Shown: positions 20,208 through 28,806, counted from the stretch's first letter. The stretch: 46,041 bases of DNA from an uncultured Erysipelotrichaceae bacterium (GCA_902803375.1 CADCPN010000016.1:1-46041), one strand, 5' to 3'. Notes: generated by a model not told the origin, from the letters alone. Numbers and translations are program-made.

Positions 20208-20920
20208 TGTCTGGTGCTATCGCTAAAGCATTCGCAGAACCTTGCCGCAAAGCTTGGTTCTGCTTTTTCTTTATATAGATGGGGCAGGGCGCCGAATTGC
20301 TCCATGCGGAAGCTGGCGATGCCTTTTACGCGTTCTTCGCTATTGAGAATGGTCACCCCGCTCGGGAGAGCGACGGTGCCGTGCCATAGCGGCATCGGCG
20401 GAATCCCCAAAAGATGGGAAAGCAATACACATTCGACACCAAAATGGCAGAAGAAGGCAATACGGTGGTGGTTTTCGTTGGTCACTTTGTAGTGGCGGCC
20501 TTCCCTTTCATAACCGTTTTCCGCAAGGATAGCATCCAGTCCTTTGCAGCGTTCTTCAAAAAAAACTTTGATATCCGGCGAGGCGGCAAAACCCTTTCCA
20601 GACATCCAGGAATCGAGGGAGTAGAAGTCATTGATTTCCGTCCATTCTCCTGGAAACCAATCCCATGCACATTTGTTGCCGGCGTGTTCGACATGAGCAT
20701 CAAACTCTCTTAGCCAAGCTTCCGTGACGATAGGAAGATTTAAAGCCTTTGCCGTTGGCTCCGCGGTTCTTTGGGCTCTCCCTAATGGAGAGCAATAGAT
20801 CTTCTCAATGCCTTCATCCTTTAGAAACTTGGCCAATGCGGCGGCTTCCTCAAATCCTTTTGGGGTGAGGCTATCGCGCTCATAATCGGGCTCGGCGTGG
20901 CGGACAATGTAAATTCTCAT
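20204..20920 (-). CDS. Histidine phosphatase family protein (phosphoglycerate mutase-like)
   Basis: Cytoplasmic phosphatase of the RHG branch. The 238-residue chain starts RIYIVRHAEPDYERDSLTPKG with the phospho-accepting His in RHA, has the second Arg in SPLGRAQRTAEPTAKAL, and the second catalytic His in AFFCHFGVECVLLSHL. An inserted helical region (about 85-150) is larger than in small cofactor-dependent mutases, so the substrate is unclear. The ATG at 20918-20920 matches the family start; a TTG 33 bases upstream is ruled out because it precedes the promoter. On the minus strand TATAAT (20932-20927) ends 6 nt before the ATG, predicting a leaderless message. Confidence 0.88.
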   Translation of the reverse strand: MRIYIVRHAEPDYERDSLTPKGFEEAAALAKFLKDEGIEKIYCSPLGRAQRTAEPTAKALNLPIVTEAWLREFDAHVEHAGNKCAWDWFPGEWTEINDFYSLDSWMSGKGFAASPDIKVFFEERCKGLDAILAENGYEREGRHYKVTNENHHRIAFFCHFGVECVLLSHLLGIPPMPLWHGTVALPSGVTILNSEERVKGIASFRMEQFGALPHLYKEKAEPSFAARFCECFSDSTRH

Positions 20921-20926
20921 GCCCCA

Positions 20927-20932
20927 ATTATA
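20927..20932 (-). promoter_or_regulatory. -10 hexamer of the histidine phosphatase gene
   Basis: Perfect TATAAT on the minus strand, followed by TGGGGC and ATG. A transcription start 7 nt downstream would be the initiator A itself. Confidence 0.7.
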
Positions 20933-21023
20933 CTCGGCGATATTCGGTAACAAATAGATGGGGATGGTGTATCATTATTTTGAATAAGCCAGCGATGGCA
21001 ATACATAAAGAAGGAATACTCAT

Positions 21024-21923
21024 ATGGAGCAATTTGAAGTTTCCCTATCCACGGGCGAAAAACTAAAAGGCTGCTATTGGCCCGCTGAAAATGCGGCGGC
21101 AAACCTCACCATTCAGACCGGCATGAACGAACATGCCTCCCGTTATGATGACCTTGCCAAATGGATGAATGAAAGGGGCGTCAATGTCTGGTGCCTCGAT
21201 GCCTTTGGCCAGGGTCTCAATGCCGAAAGCGTCGAAGCGCAGGAGCGTTGGCCGGAAGACGGCTTTGCCAAAAACGTTGAGGGCATTCACCTCATGACCG
21301 CTCTCGCCAAAGAGAATGGCTTGCCCACTACCCACATGGGACATTCCATGGGAAGCTTCATGACCCAATCCCTCATCCAGAGGTATCCCCATTTCACCGA
21401 TAAGGTCATCATCTGCGGATCCAACGGCGGTCAGGCTGCCATGATGAAAATGGGATATGCCATGGCCAAGATGCAGGTTAACAAGAAGAATTGGAACGAG
21501 CCGAATAAGACTCTTTCTAGTCTTGGACTAGGCGGATACACCAAAGCCGTTAAGAACCGTAAGACCGATCTCGATTGGCTCTCCTACGATGAGGAAAACG
21601 TTAAGACCTACATCGCCGACCCCTATTGTGGACACGAGAACACCAATGGCTTCTGGCTTGAATTCCTTAAGGGCATGGCAACGATTTGGACCAAAAAGTG
21701 CCTAAAGACCATCAGCCCGGATGAGAGGATTCTTCTTATTGCTGGCGAAGAAGATCCGGTTGGCCGTAACGGCAAAGGACCGAAGTGGCTTGAGAAAACC
21801 TATAAGAAACTTGGCGTCAAAGACGTTGCCTTGATCCTCTATCCCCATATGAGACACGAGATCCATAACGAGACCGAGCATCTCAAAGTCTACGAAGACC
21901 TACTGACCTTCATTAAAAAGTAA
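21024..21923 (+). CDS. Alpha/beta hydrolase, lysophospholipase/monoglyceride lipase-like
   Basis: Cytoplasmic serine hydrolase of 299 residues. The nucleophile elbow GHSMGS places Ser at about 108. LTIQTGMNEHASRYDDLAKWM and VWCLDAFGQG resemble the HGxxEHSxRY and DxxGxG blocks of PldB-like lysophospholipases. The acid (about GEEDPVG) and the final His (YPHMRHEIHNE) are in place. An AAGGA Shine-Dalgarno precedes the ATG, and TATCAT at about 20968 may be its -10. It is divergent from the histidine phosphatase and ends at a terminator. The substrate is inferred. Confidence 0.9.
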   Translation: MEQFEVSLSTGEKLKGCYWPAENAAANLTIQTGMNEHASRYDDLAKWMNERGVNVWCLDAFGQGLNAESVEAQERWPEDGFAKNVEGIHLMTALAKENGLPTTHMGHSMGSFMTQSLIQRYPHFTDKVIICGSNGGQAAMMKMGYAMAKMQVNKKNWNEPNKTLSSLGLGGYTKAVKNRKTDLDWLSYDEENVKTYIADPYCGHENTNGFWLEFLKGMATIWTKKCLKTISPDERILLIAGEEDPVGRNGKGPKWLEKTYKKLGVKDVALILYPHMRHEIHNETEHLKVYEDLLTFIKK

Positions 21924-21932
21924 GCCAAGACC

Positions 21933-21960
21933 AACCCGCTTTCTGAGCAAGGCGGGTTTT
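21933..21960 (+). terminator. Terminator after the lysophospholipase-like gene
   Basis: AACCCGC (21933-21939) pairs with GCGGGTT (21952-21958), followed by TT, G and TTTT. Confidence 0.85.
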
Positions 21961-22050
21961 GTTTTGTATAGACGGGGCGAATAAATATTCTTTTCGTTGA
22001 AAAGAAGGGAATGTATCATTAAAGGCATAATCAAGAGATATTAAAACGAT

Positions 22051-23259
22051 ATGGTCATTGGTTTCTTCCACGCAAAACAAGACGAAGAACGCATCCATTA
22101 CGTTCAGCGGGATACATCCACCGGTTTTGCTGTGCTTGGGGAAGAGGCCCCAGCATTTGCCAAAGTTCTTCGCTTGCAGGGCGAGGAAGAATTTGCTGGC
22201 TCCATGATGGTGGCTGGCGTAGAACTGCTCTCCCCTGATGAAGGCCGAGCGGATTTGAAGGTAGCCTATTTTGAAGTTGAACCAGATTTCACCTTCTCCA
22301 AAACGGGGAATGTGGAAAGTTTGAAAGTGACTAACCCCTATTCGCTTGATGTGCTGCTAAACCACCAATATTCCGCCTCTGGGTTTGATGAACAGAACCA
22401 CAGGAATTTCCTTTTGCTCTTCCACGAGGTCTATGGCTGTTTCTTGGCTCACCCCGATTACGTCGTTCTCGATTTCTCTAAACTTGATATCAATGGCCAG
22501 GAAGCCATCTCCTCCATCTGCGCGAGCATGATGAGCGGTTCCCCGGTTTTTGTGATACTCCCTTCCTTGCATCCGCTTAGCAAAGGAGGCGTTTTCACTC
22601 CCCTTACCGCCAAGGCGAAAGAGGAAAAGAAGAAGCAGGAAGACGATGATGAGCATCTCGCTTTCGATGCTTTCATCTATGACATCGCTGGCATAAAGGC
22701 TCCTATCCCTGGCGAAGTCCTTTCCCCGTCCGAGCGTAAAACTGCCCCGATAGAAGAAAAGAAACCCCAAGAGAAACCGGTGGAGGAAAAGCCTGCGCAG
22801 GCAGAGGCAAGCGAGCAAGAGAAGGCTCTGCTAAAGTCCAATAAGAACAACGTTGTCTTCTCCGCGCTTTTCTATATCCTCTCCATTGTCACCTCCGTTA
22901 TTTATATCCGCTTTGTCGATGGCGATAACCAAACGTTTAAGTATATTTGCATCGTCATGACCTTCGCCTTCCTTGGCGTCACTTTGGTGCCACAGACCTA
23001 CCTTATTCGCGATAACTACAAGCTCCCGGAAGAGCATCGTTCCATCTGGCAGATTCGCTTAGGCTATTTTGGCTATGTTGCCCTGACTGTTATCTATGGC
23101 GTGGTCTTGTTCTACCTAAGCAAGAAATTTAGCTGGGATACCAAAACCCTCGCACTTTCTGCCTCCCCCTGGGCGGCGTATTTGTTGGTCTCCGTTGCCT
23201 GGTGCGCCTATATTGCGAGTAAGCTAAAGTCGGATAACAAGAATGAGAAGAAGGACTAA
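22051..23259 (+). CDS. Degenerate ABC-ATPase-like domain fused to a four-helix membrane domain
   Basis: Protein of 402 residues with no recognised family. The N-terminal 185 residues follow an ABC nucleotide-binding domain when aligned by eye: a P-loop position occupied by GEEAPAFAKVLRLQG (no GxxGxGK), GSMMVAGVELL after it, a Q-loop-like region KVAYFEVEPDFTFSKTG, and a Walker B-like HPDYVVLDFSKLDINGQEAI, where LDFSKLD stands for LDEPTxxLD. Neither P-loop Lys nor Walker B Glu is present, so ATP hydrolysis is not expected. A charged Lys/Glu/Pro linker (about 188-265) leads to four transmembrane segments (about 273-393). It ends two bases before capE, so it heads the cap transcript. The ABC relationship is inference. 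Confidence 0.7.
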   Translation: MVIGFFHAKQDEERIHYVQRDTSTGFAVLGEEAPAFAKVLRLQGEEEFAGSMMVAGVELLSPDEGRADLKVAYFEVEPDFTFSKTGNVESLKVTNPYSLDVLLNHQYSASGFDEQNHRNFLLLFHEVYGCFLAHPDYVVLDFSKLDINGQEAISSICASMMSGSPVFVILPSLHPLSKGGVFTPLTAKAKEEKKKQEDDDEHLAFDAFIYDIAGIKAPIPGEVLSPSERKTAPIEEKKPQEKPVEEKPAQAEASEQEKALLKSNKNNVVFSALFYILSIVTSVIYIRFVDGDNQTFKYICIVMTFAFLGVTLVPQTYLIRDNYKLPEEHRSIWQIRLGYFGYVALTVIYGVVLFYLSKKFSWDTKTLALSASPWAAYLLVSVAWCAYIASKLKSDNKNEKKD

Positions 23260-23261
23260 CC

Positions 23262-24278
23262 ATGGATATTTTTGACGGCAAAACCCTTTTGATTACCGGG
23301 GGCACCGGTTCTTTTGGCCATGCGGTGGCTAGAAGGTTCCTTAAGACGGGAATCAAGGAAATCAGAATCCTTTCTCGTGATGAGAAGAAACAAGATGACA
23401 TGAGAAAGGAATTCTCTTCGTCCAAACTGAAATTCTATATCGGCGATGTCCGCGATTACCCATCCATTGAGAACGCGTTCAAGGGTGTGGATTATGTTTT
23501 CCATGCCGCGGCATTGAAGCAGGTTCCTTCCTGCGAGTTCTACCCGATGGAGGCCGTGAAGACCAACGTCATCGGCAGCGATAACGTCATCAGCGCCTGC
23601 GTGAACCATGGCGTCAAGAAAGCCGTTTTCCTCTCCACTGATAAGGCCGCTTACCCAATCAATGCCATGGGCATCACCAAAGCCCTGATGGAAAAGAACG
23701 TCATTGCCAGAAGCAGGCAGCTACTAGATGGCGAGACCGTCCTTTGCCTCACCCGTTATGGCAATGTCATGGCAAGCCGCGGCTCCGTCATACCTTTGTT
23801 CTGCGATCAGCTTGCTGCGGGTAAGCCCCTTACCATCACCAATCCTGATATGACGAGATTCATGATGAATCTTGATGAGGCGGTCGACCTAGTCATCTTT
23901 GCCTTTATCCATGGCGAGCAAGGCGACTTGTTCGTTCAGAAGGCCCCGGCGGCAACCATTGATACCCTTGCTAAGGCCGTCATCGAATTAAAGGGTGGCA
24001 AAGGCGACATCGAATACATCGGCACCAGGCATGGAGAGAAGAAATATGAGACCCTTGTCACCGCGGAAGAGATGGTACGTGCCATCGATATGGGCGATTA
24101 TTTCCGTATCCTCGCAGATAATCGCGACCTAAATTACGACAAGTATTTCACGACCGGCTCTAAGGCTGTGGAAGAGGCTCTTCCCTATACCAGCGAATCC
24201 ACGAATAGACTCGATGTCGAAGGCATGAAGGATATGCTTAAGAAACTCTCCCTTTTTGGCGGAAAGGTCCAAGCATGA
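23262..24278 (+). CDS. capE: UDP-GlcNAc 4,6-dehydratase/5-epimerase CapE
   Basis: First enzyme of UDP-L-FucNAc synthesis: inverting dehydration of UDP-GlcNAc. Length 338 residues. It has the NAD motif GGTGSFG (about 13-19), HAAALKQVPSCEFYPMEA and the family mark LSTDKAAYPINAMGITKALMEK read in two parts, where Met replaces the usual SDR Tyr, as in CapE/FlaA1-type enzymes. GTRHGEKKYETLVT near the end is typical too. It starts two bases after the 22051 gene and overlaps capF by four bases (ATGA), giving a tightly coupled capE-capF-capG block. Confidence 0.93.
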   Translation: MDIFDGKTLLITGGTGSFGHAVARRFLKTGIKEIRILSRDEKKQDDMRKEFSSSKLKFYIGDVRDYPSIENAFKGVDYVFHAAALKQVPSCEFYPMEAVKTNVIGSDNVISACVNHGVKKAVFLSTDKAAYPINAMGITKALMEKNVIARSRQLLDGETVLCLTRYGNVMASRGSVIPLFCDQLAAGKPLTITNPDMTRFMMNLDEAVDLVIFAFIHGEQGDLFVQKAPAATIDTLAKAVIELKGGKGDIEYIGTRHGEKKYETLVTAEEMVRAIDMGDYFRILADNRDLNYDKYFTTGSKAVEEALPYTSESTNRLDVEGMKDMLKKLSLFGGKVQA

Positions 24279-25375
24279 GCAATATCGCCATCACTGGCAG
24301 CAACGGATTCCTTGGAAAAAACCTCTCGGTTTACCTTGCTGGCCTTGGCTTTGCAATTTTGCCGATTTCCCATGAGGAAAAGGATTTGGCTTTCGTCTTA
24401 TCGAAAGCGGATGCTTTGATTCACCTCGCCGGCGTTAACCGCCCCAAAGATGGCGATTATTCCCCTAATGTTACCTTCACGCAGAAAATCGTGGACGCCT
24501 TAAAGGAAAAAGGGAGGAAGATCCCCGTTCTTTTTGCCTCCTCCACGCAGGCTGAACTCGATAATCCCTATGGCAGAAGCAAGAAAGAAGCTGAGGCCAT
24601 CCTCTCTCAATTAGAGGGCTACCCCCTTTATTTCATGCGCCTTCCTAACCTCTATGGCAAATGGGGCAGGCCAAACTATAACTCCGTCGTCGCGACGTTC
24701 TGCTTCAATGTCGGAAGAGGGCTCCCCATTCGGGTCGATGACCCTTCCGCGGAAGTGAAACTCGCGTACGTCGATGATGTCTGCGGCTTGATCGAAGATC
24801 TGTTGCCTTGCGCCGAACCTGGGGTTCATACCTTCTCTGGCGGCTTCCCCGTGACAAGCGTTACTGTTGGAGAGCTTGCCAACCTCATCAAAGGATTTGA
24901 AGAGAGCAGAAGAAGGCATTTCGTCCCCAGTCTTTCCTCTGCTTTTGTGAAGAAGCTATATAGCACCTATACCTCTTACCTTCCCTTAGACGAACTTGAG
25001 GTTGGATTAACGACCCATGAAGATGAAAGAGGGTCCTTCACCGAGGCGTTTAAGACCGAGGCGAATGGCCAGGTCTGCGTGAACAAGATTCGCCCGGGCA
25101 TCACCAAGGGAAATCATTTCCACTATCTTAAGACCGAAAGGTTCTTGGTCGTGTCTGGCAAAGCCGATATCAAAATGAGGAAGGTCGGGGAAAAAGAGAT
25201 TGCCGTTTTCCATCTTTCCGGCGAAAACATGGCGACCGTAGATATTCCAACTGGCTACACCCATTCCATTACCAACGTCGGCGAGGATGAAGCTGTTGTC
25301 CTGATTTGGGGTAACGGGTTATTCAATCCTTCTATCCCTGATACTTATGCAAATCCTGTGGAAGGAGGCTATTGA
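24275..25375 (+). CDS. capF: CapF: bifunctional reductase/epimerase of UDP-L-FucNAc synthesis
   Basis: Second enzyme of the pathway, 366 residues, with two domains. Residues 1 to about 245 form an SDR reductase (ITGSNGFLGKNLSVYL at the start, YGRSKKEAEAIL with the Tyr-X3-Lys pair). Residues about 248-366 are a cupin epimerase with metal-site His in GITKGNHFHYLKTERF and PTGYTHSITNVG. This architecture is specific to CapF/WbjC. The start overlaps capE by four bases, and a GAAGGAGG Shine-Dalgarno near its end serves capG. Confidence 0.93.
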   Translation: MSNIAITGSNGFLGKNLSVYLAGLGFAILPISHEEKDLAFVLSKADALIHLAGVNRPKDGDYSPNVTFTQKIVDALKEKGRKIPVLFASSTQAELDNPYGRSKKEAEAILSQLEGYPLYFMRLPNLYGKWGRPNYNSVVATFCFNVGRGLPIRVDDPSAEVKLAYVDDVCGLIEDLLPCAEPGVHTFSGGFPVTSVTVGELANLIKGFEESRRRHFVPSLSSAFVKKLYSTYTSYLPLDELEVGLTTHEDERGSFTEAFKTEANGQVCVNKIRPGITKGNHFHYLKTERFLVVSGKADIKMRKVGEKEIAVFHLSGENMATVDIPTGYTHSITNVGEDEAVVLIWGNGLFNPSIPDTYANPVEGGY

Positions 25376-25376
25376 T

Positions 25377-26489
25377 ATGAAGGTCATGACGATTCTTGGC
25401 ACCCGCCCGGAAATCATTCGCCTCAGCGAAGTCATCAAAGCCGCCGATCAGGCTTTCGACCATATCCTTGTCCATACGGGGCAGAACTACGATTACGAAC
25501 TCAACGAGATCTTCTTTGAAGAGCTTGGACTGCGTAAGCCGGATTATTTCCTTAATTGCGTTGGACAGACCCTTGGCGACACCATGGGCAATGTCATTGG
25601 GGAAGCCTATAAGCTGATTCAGGAAGTAAAGCCTGATGCCATCTTGGTGCTTGGCGATACCAACAGCGCTTTGTCCGCGATTTCGGCCAAACGCCTAAAG
25701 ACGCCGATCTTCCACATGGAAGCGGGCAACCGCTGCGGAGACTGGAATGTCCCAGAGATGACTAACCGCGTGATCGTTGACCACATCTCCGACATGAATT
25801 TGCCTTACTCTGGCGTCGCGGAGAACAACCTCCTAAACGAAGGCTTGCCAAAGCAGAGAATCATCCGCACGGGCAGCCCGATGAAAGAGGTGCTCTTGGC
25901 CCATAAGAAAGAGATTGATGGCGTGGATGTCCTTTCTAAGCTTGGATTAGAGAAAGGGAAATACCTCGTGATGTCCTCTCACCGCGAAGAGAATGTGGAT
26001 ATCCCTTCAAAGTTCCATACGTTATTCTCGTCCCTAAACGAGATTGCGGACACGATGAAGATGCCCGTTATCTTCTCTTGCCATCCCCGTACTAGGAAAA
26101 GACTTGAGAAAGAGGGGTATAAACTGAGCCAATATATTCGTGAGTGCAAGCCCTTTGGGTTCTTCGAATACCTAGCCTTGCAGAAAGACGCCTATTGCGT
26201 CCTTTCCGACTCCGGAACTCTTAGCGAAGAAAGCTCCCTGCTCGATTTCCCGGCTGTGTTGATTAGGACTTCCACCGAAAGGCAAGAAGCCAATCGGCAT
26301 GGCTCCATCTTCTTAGGCGGGATTACAAAGCAATCCATCCTAGAGGCGATGAAAAAGGCGAGAGCCGTGCATCCAGGAATGACCAGCATCGTCCCCGACT
26401 ACGATGTGGATAATGTTTCCTCTTTAGTCGTGGAAACGATCAAAAAATACACGGATATCATTAATGAGGAGACCTGGGTGAAGAAATAG
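25377..26489 (+). CDS. capG: CapG: UDP-N-acetyl sugar 2-epimerase
   Basis: Third enzyme giving UDP-L-FucNAc by 2-epimerisation. The 370 residues follow the non-hydrolysing UDP-GlcNAc 2-epimerase fold: ILGTRPEIIRLSEVI, HTGQNYDYELNEIFFEELG, LVLGDTNSALSA, HMEAGNRCGDWNVPEMTNR, SSHREENVD and LSDSGTLSEESSLLDFPAV. GNRCGDWNVPEMTNR is characteristic of the CapG/WbjD branch. The ATG at 25377 lies one base after the capF stop with a strong GGAGG; an in-frame ATG 30 bases upstream is inside capF and less likely. Confidence 0.94.
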   Translation: MKVMTILGTRPEIIRLSEVIKAADQAFDHILVHTGQNYDYELNEIFFEELGLRKPDYFLNCVGQTLGDTMGNVIGEAYKLIQEVKPDAILVLGDTNSALSAISAKRLKTPIFHMEAGNRCGDWNVPEMTNRVIVDHISDMNLPYSGVAENNLLNEGLPKQRIIRTGSPMKEVLLAHKKEIDGVDVLSKLGLEKGKYLVMSSHREENVDIPSKFHTLFSSLNEIADTMKMPVIFSCHPRTRKRLEKEGYKLSQYIRECKPFGFFEYLALQKDAYCVLSDSGTLSEESSLLDFPAVLIRTSTERQEANRHGSIFLGGITKQSILEAMKKARAVHPGMTSIVPDYDVDNVSSLVVETIKKYTDIINEETWVKK

Positions 26490-26515
26490 GTCTTTTCCAA
26501 ACCAGACTACCCATT

Positions 26516-26521
26516 CATAAT
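26516..26521 (+). promoter_or_regulatory. -10 hexamer of the 26531 gene
   Basis: CATAAT ends 9 nt before the ATG with no Shine-Dalgarno; TTTCCA (26494-26499) is a fair -35 at 16 bp. Predicted near-leaderless start. Confidence 0.5.
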
Positions 26522-26530
26522 TCGAACAAT

Positions 26531-27085
26531 ATGAAAAACGAAACCAGAACCCTCGAAATGAAGAAAGCCGTGCTCATCTACACGATTGAGCTTGCCTTCT
26601 TCGCCGCAACCTTCGCCACCCTTGGCATCTTGATCCTTTTATCTATCATCCATCTTGGCGGAACCTTCCGTCAGATCTACGTCTATGTCACCCTCGCGGG
26701 CGGTGGCTGGCTACTCGCCGATTTCCTTTGGGCGCTTCTTTCTAAAAAAAGAAGGAAGAAGGTCTCGCTTCTTGATAAGGCCTTGACCCTTCCCGTCGCA
26801 CCGGTCCTACTCTCCACCGACGTCATTATCCTACTCAATGGCCTTGAAGCCACAGTCGAACTCCACCGTCTCACCGTCGGCGGCCTATTCTGCTACTTTG
26901 GGGTTATATACGCGATTGAGGCCGTTTATCACTTCTACGTGCCTATCCCTGGCTTAGTGGAAACGGAGAAGAAAATCAATGCGGAAGAAGAGAAGGAAAA
27001 AGCGGAAGAAGCCGCCAAAGAGGCTGCGACGGAAGCTCCGGTTCAAAGCGAAGACGACCAAAAGGAAGAAGAGTCCTCTAAGTAA
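26531..27085 (+). CDS. Four-helix membrane protein with acidic tail
   Basis: Protein of 184 residues, unknown function. Four hydrophobic segments lie at about 12-38, 45-68, 82-105 and 110-134, with a basic loop SKKRRKKVS between the second and third. The last 45 residues are a Glu/Ala/Lys-rich coil (EEEKEKAEEAAKEAA) ending in acidic residues. No family is recognised. It lies between capG and ugd with its own promoter, so it may or may not belong to the polysaccharide genes. Confidence 0.7.
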   Translation: MKNETRTLEMKKAVLIYTIELAFFAATFATLGILILLSIIHLGGTFRQIYVYVTLAGGGWLLADFLWALLSKKRRKKVSLLDKALTLPVAPVLLSTDVIILLNGLEATVELHRLTVGGLFCYFGVIYAIEAVYHFYVPIPGLVETEKKINAEEEKEKAEEAAKEAATEAPVQSEDDQKEEESSK

Positions 27086-27129
27086 GAGGATTTCTTTTCC
27101 TGCGTTGCGCAGGCAATGTCCTTTTGGGC

Positions 27130-27135
27130 TAAAAT
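27130..27135 (+). promoter_or_regulatory. -10 hexamer of ugd
   Basis: TAAAAT followed by AGATCC and the ATG. The 6-nt gap places the expected transcription start at the initiator A. Confidence 0.5.
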
Positions 27136-27141
27136 AGATCC

Positions 27142-28305
27142 ATGAATATTCTTCTTGTTGGCGCGGGATATGTCGGAATGTCATTGCTCTCCGTTTTAGC
27201 AAAGGGCAATTTCGTTCACGTCGTCGACACCGATGAAAGAAAAGTGGCGGAGCTTTGTAACGGAAAGGTCTCCTTGGTCGATCCACTTGCCGAAGACTAT
27301 TTCAAGTCCAATAGCCTCAGCTTTAAGGCCTCGTCCGCCTATCCGGATGACATCGGATTCGAATGCGTCGTGCTTTGCCTGCCGACGGACTATTCGGAAA
27401 AGAGCAAATCCTTCGATACCTCCATTTTGGACGAGTGCTTGGACAAGGTGGTCTCACTTTATAAGAATGCTTTCATCGTCATCAAAAGCACGGTTCCTTC
27501 CGGCTATACGCAAAGAAAGCAAAACGAATACACGGACCGCGTTATTTTGTTTAGCCCAGAATTCCTTAGGGAGTCGTTCTCACTAAGCGATAACCTTCAT
27601 CCTTCCCGCATCGTCGTTGGCCATGATGGCCATGAAAAAGAAGCGGAAAGGTTTGCCCTTCTGCTAAAAGAAGCGGCGTTAGAAGAGGCTCCTATCCTTT
27701 TGACGAGCCTTGAGGAAGCCGAAGCCATTAAGCTTTTCTCCAATGCTTATCTCGCCCTTCGAATCAGCTTCTTCAACGAGCTTGATAGCTACGCGCTTAG
27801 AAAAGGCCTTAATACCAAATCGATTATCGATGGCGTCTGCCTCGATCCAAGAATCGGGAACCATTACAACAATCCCAGCTTCGGCTATGGAGGATATTGC
27901 CTCCCTAAGGATACGAAGCAATTGGCGTCCAACTATGGGGATATCCCGCAGGATCTCATCTCTGCGGTCATCGATGCGAATGCGACGAGAAAGCAGGTCA
28001 TTGCTGATAAGGCAATAGAGCTAGCCCACGGCAAGAAAATCGGAATTTACCGCCTTGCCATGAAAAAAGGCAGCGACAATTTCCGCTTCTCCTCCACGAT
28101 TGATGTCCTACAGTTGCTTGGGGACGAAGACGTCGTCATTTACGAGCCGGCCCTAAAAGAACCATCTTACCTAGGAAGGCCTTTAGAAAAAGACTTAAAA
28201 AAGTTCTTATCTGACTGCGATCTCATCCTTGCTAACCGCATGGATCCAGAACTGGAAGCGGTGAAGAACAAGCTTCTAACTAGGGATTTATTTCATAAGG
28301 AATAG
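27142..28305 (+). CDS. ugd: UDP-glucose 6-dehydrogenase
   Basis: Oxidises UDP-glucose to UDP-glucuronate with two NAD. The 387 residues match the short form of the family: LLVGAGYVGMSL at the N-terminus, CLPTDYSEKSKSFDT, IKSTVPSGYTQ, SPEFLRE, the linker LFSNAYLALRISFFNELD, and the catalytic Cys253 in YGGYCLPKDTKQL. The C-terminal domain (KIGIYRLAMKKGSDNFRFSS) is intact. A UDP-ManNAc dehydrogenase is possible, but the LRESF and short form point to Ugd. With galE and capEFG it implies a uronic-acid-containing surface glycan. Confidence 0.92.
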   Translation: MNILLVGAGYVGMSLLSVLAKGNFVHVVDTDERKVAELCNGKVSLVDPLAEDYFKSNSLSFKASSAYPDDIGFECVVLCLPTDYSEKSKSFDTSILDECLDKVVSLYKNAFIVIKSTVPSGYTQRKQNEYTDRVILFSPEFLRESFSLSDNLHPSRIVVGHDGHEKEAERFALLLKEAALEEAPILLTSLEEAEAIKLFSNAYLALRISFFNELDSYALRKGLNTKSIIDGVCLDPRIGNHYNNPSFGYGGYCLPKDTKQLASNYGDIPQDLISAVIDANATRKQVIADKAIELAHGKKIGIYRLAMKKGSDNFRFSSTIDVLQLLGDEDVVIYEPALKEPSYLGRPLEKDLKKFLSDCDLILANRMDPELEAVKNKLLTRDLFHKE

Positions 28306-28307
28306 CC

Positions 28308-28763
28308 ATGATCATCGACGTAAGCGAATATGCGAAAAGCAAAAAACTCCCCTCCTTCAAGAAGAATGAATTCAACAACATCCTTTTAAGAGGCGGGAGC
28401 AGGGATACCGCGAATGCTTATGCATACACCCTCGTCCAATCGATGAAGCTCTCTTCCGAGCATTATGCGGTCTACGCCGTCTCCTTCGATGAGCCTTCTA
28501 CGGAAGAGGCCGTCGAATATGGGAAATCGAAAGATTACCTTAAGCGCATCAAGACCCTTAATAAAACCATAAAAGATGTGGGCGAAGACAAAAGGAAGAT
28601 CATCCTCTTCCTGTTTGGCTTGGATTACATCAGCCCAAAGTGGAAAAAAGGATATAAGGAGATCTCAAAACTTCTCGAATCTGGCCAAAAAGGTGGCTGC
28701 CATGTCATCGCCGTATCCTTGTTTGGCATCGATCCGGAACTGGAAAAATTCTTCAAAGAGTAA
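28308..28763 (+). CDS. Small protein resembling an FtsK/HerA-like RecA fold without Walker motifs
   Basis: Protein of 151 residues with no recognised family, starting two bases after ugd with AAGGA upstream. By eye it follows the order of an FtsK/SpoIIIE motor core: NNILLRGGSRDTANAYAYTLVQSM where a Walker A strand-loop-helix would be (the GxxGxGKS is not conserved), YAVYAVSFDEP, KIILFLFGLDYIS where Walker B would be (no Asp-Glu), then ISKLLESGQKGGCHVIAVSL, very like the helix-strand KARAAGIHLILATQ of FtsK. If real, it is a non-hydrolysing relative. It ends before a strong terminator. Confidence 0.6.
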   Translation: MIIDVSEYAKSKKLPSFKKNEFNNILLRGGSRDTANAYAYTLVQSMKLSSEHYAVYAVSFDEPSTEEAVEYGKSKDYLKRIKTLNKTIKDVGEDKRKIILFLFGLDYISPKWKKGYKEISKLLESGQKGGCHVIAVSLFGIDPELEKFFKE

Positions 28764-28766
28764 ACG

Positions 28767-28798
28767 AAAGGGGAAACATGGATGCGTTTCCCCTTTTT
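28767..28798 (+). terminator. Strong terminator between the 28308 gene and the convergent CDF gene
   Basis: Perfect 11-bp stem AAAGGGGAAAC (28767-28777) with GTTTCCCCTTT (28786-28796), loop 8 nt, then T-run. It may also serve the minus strand weakly. Confidence 0.9.
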
Positions 28799-28806
28799 CC
28801 TTTTTC

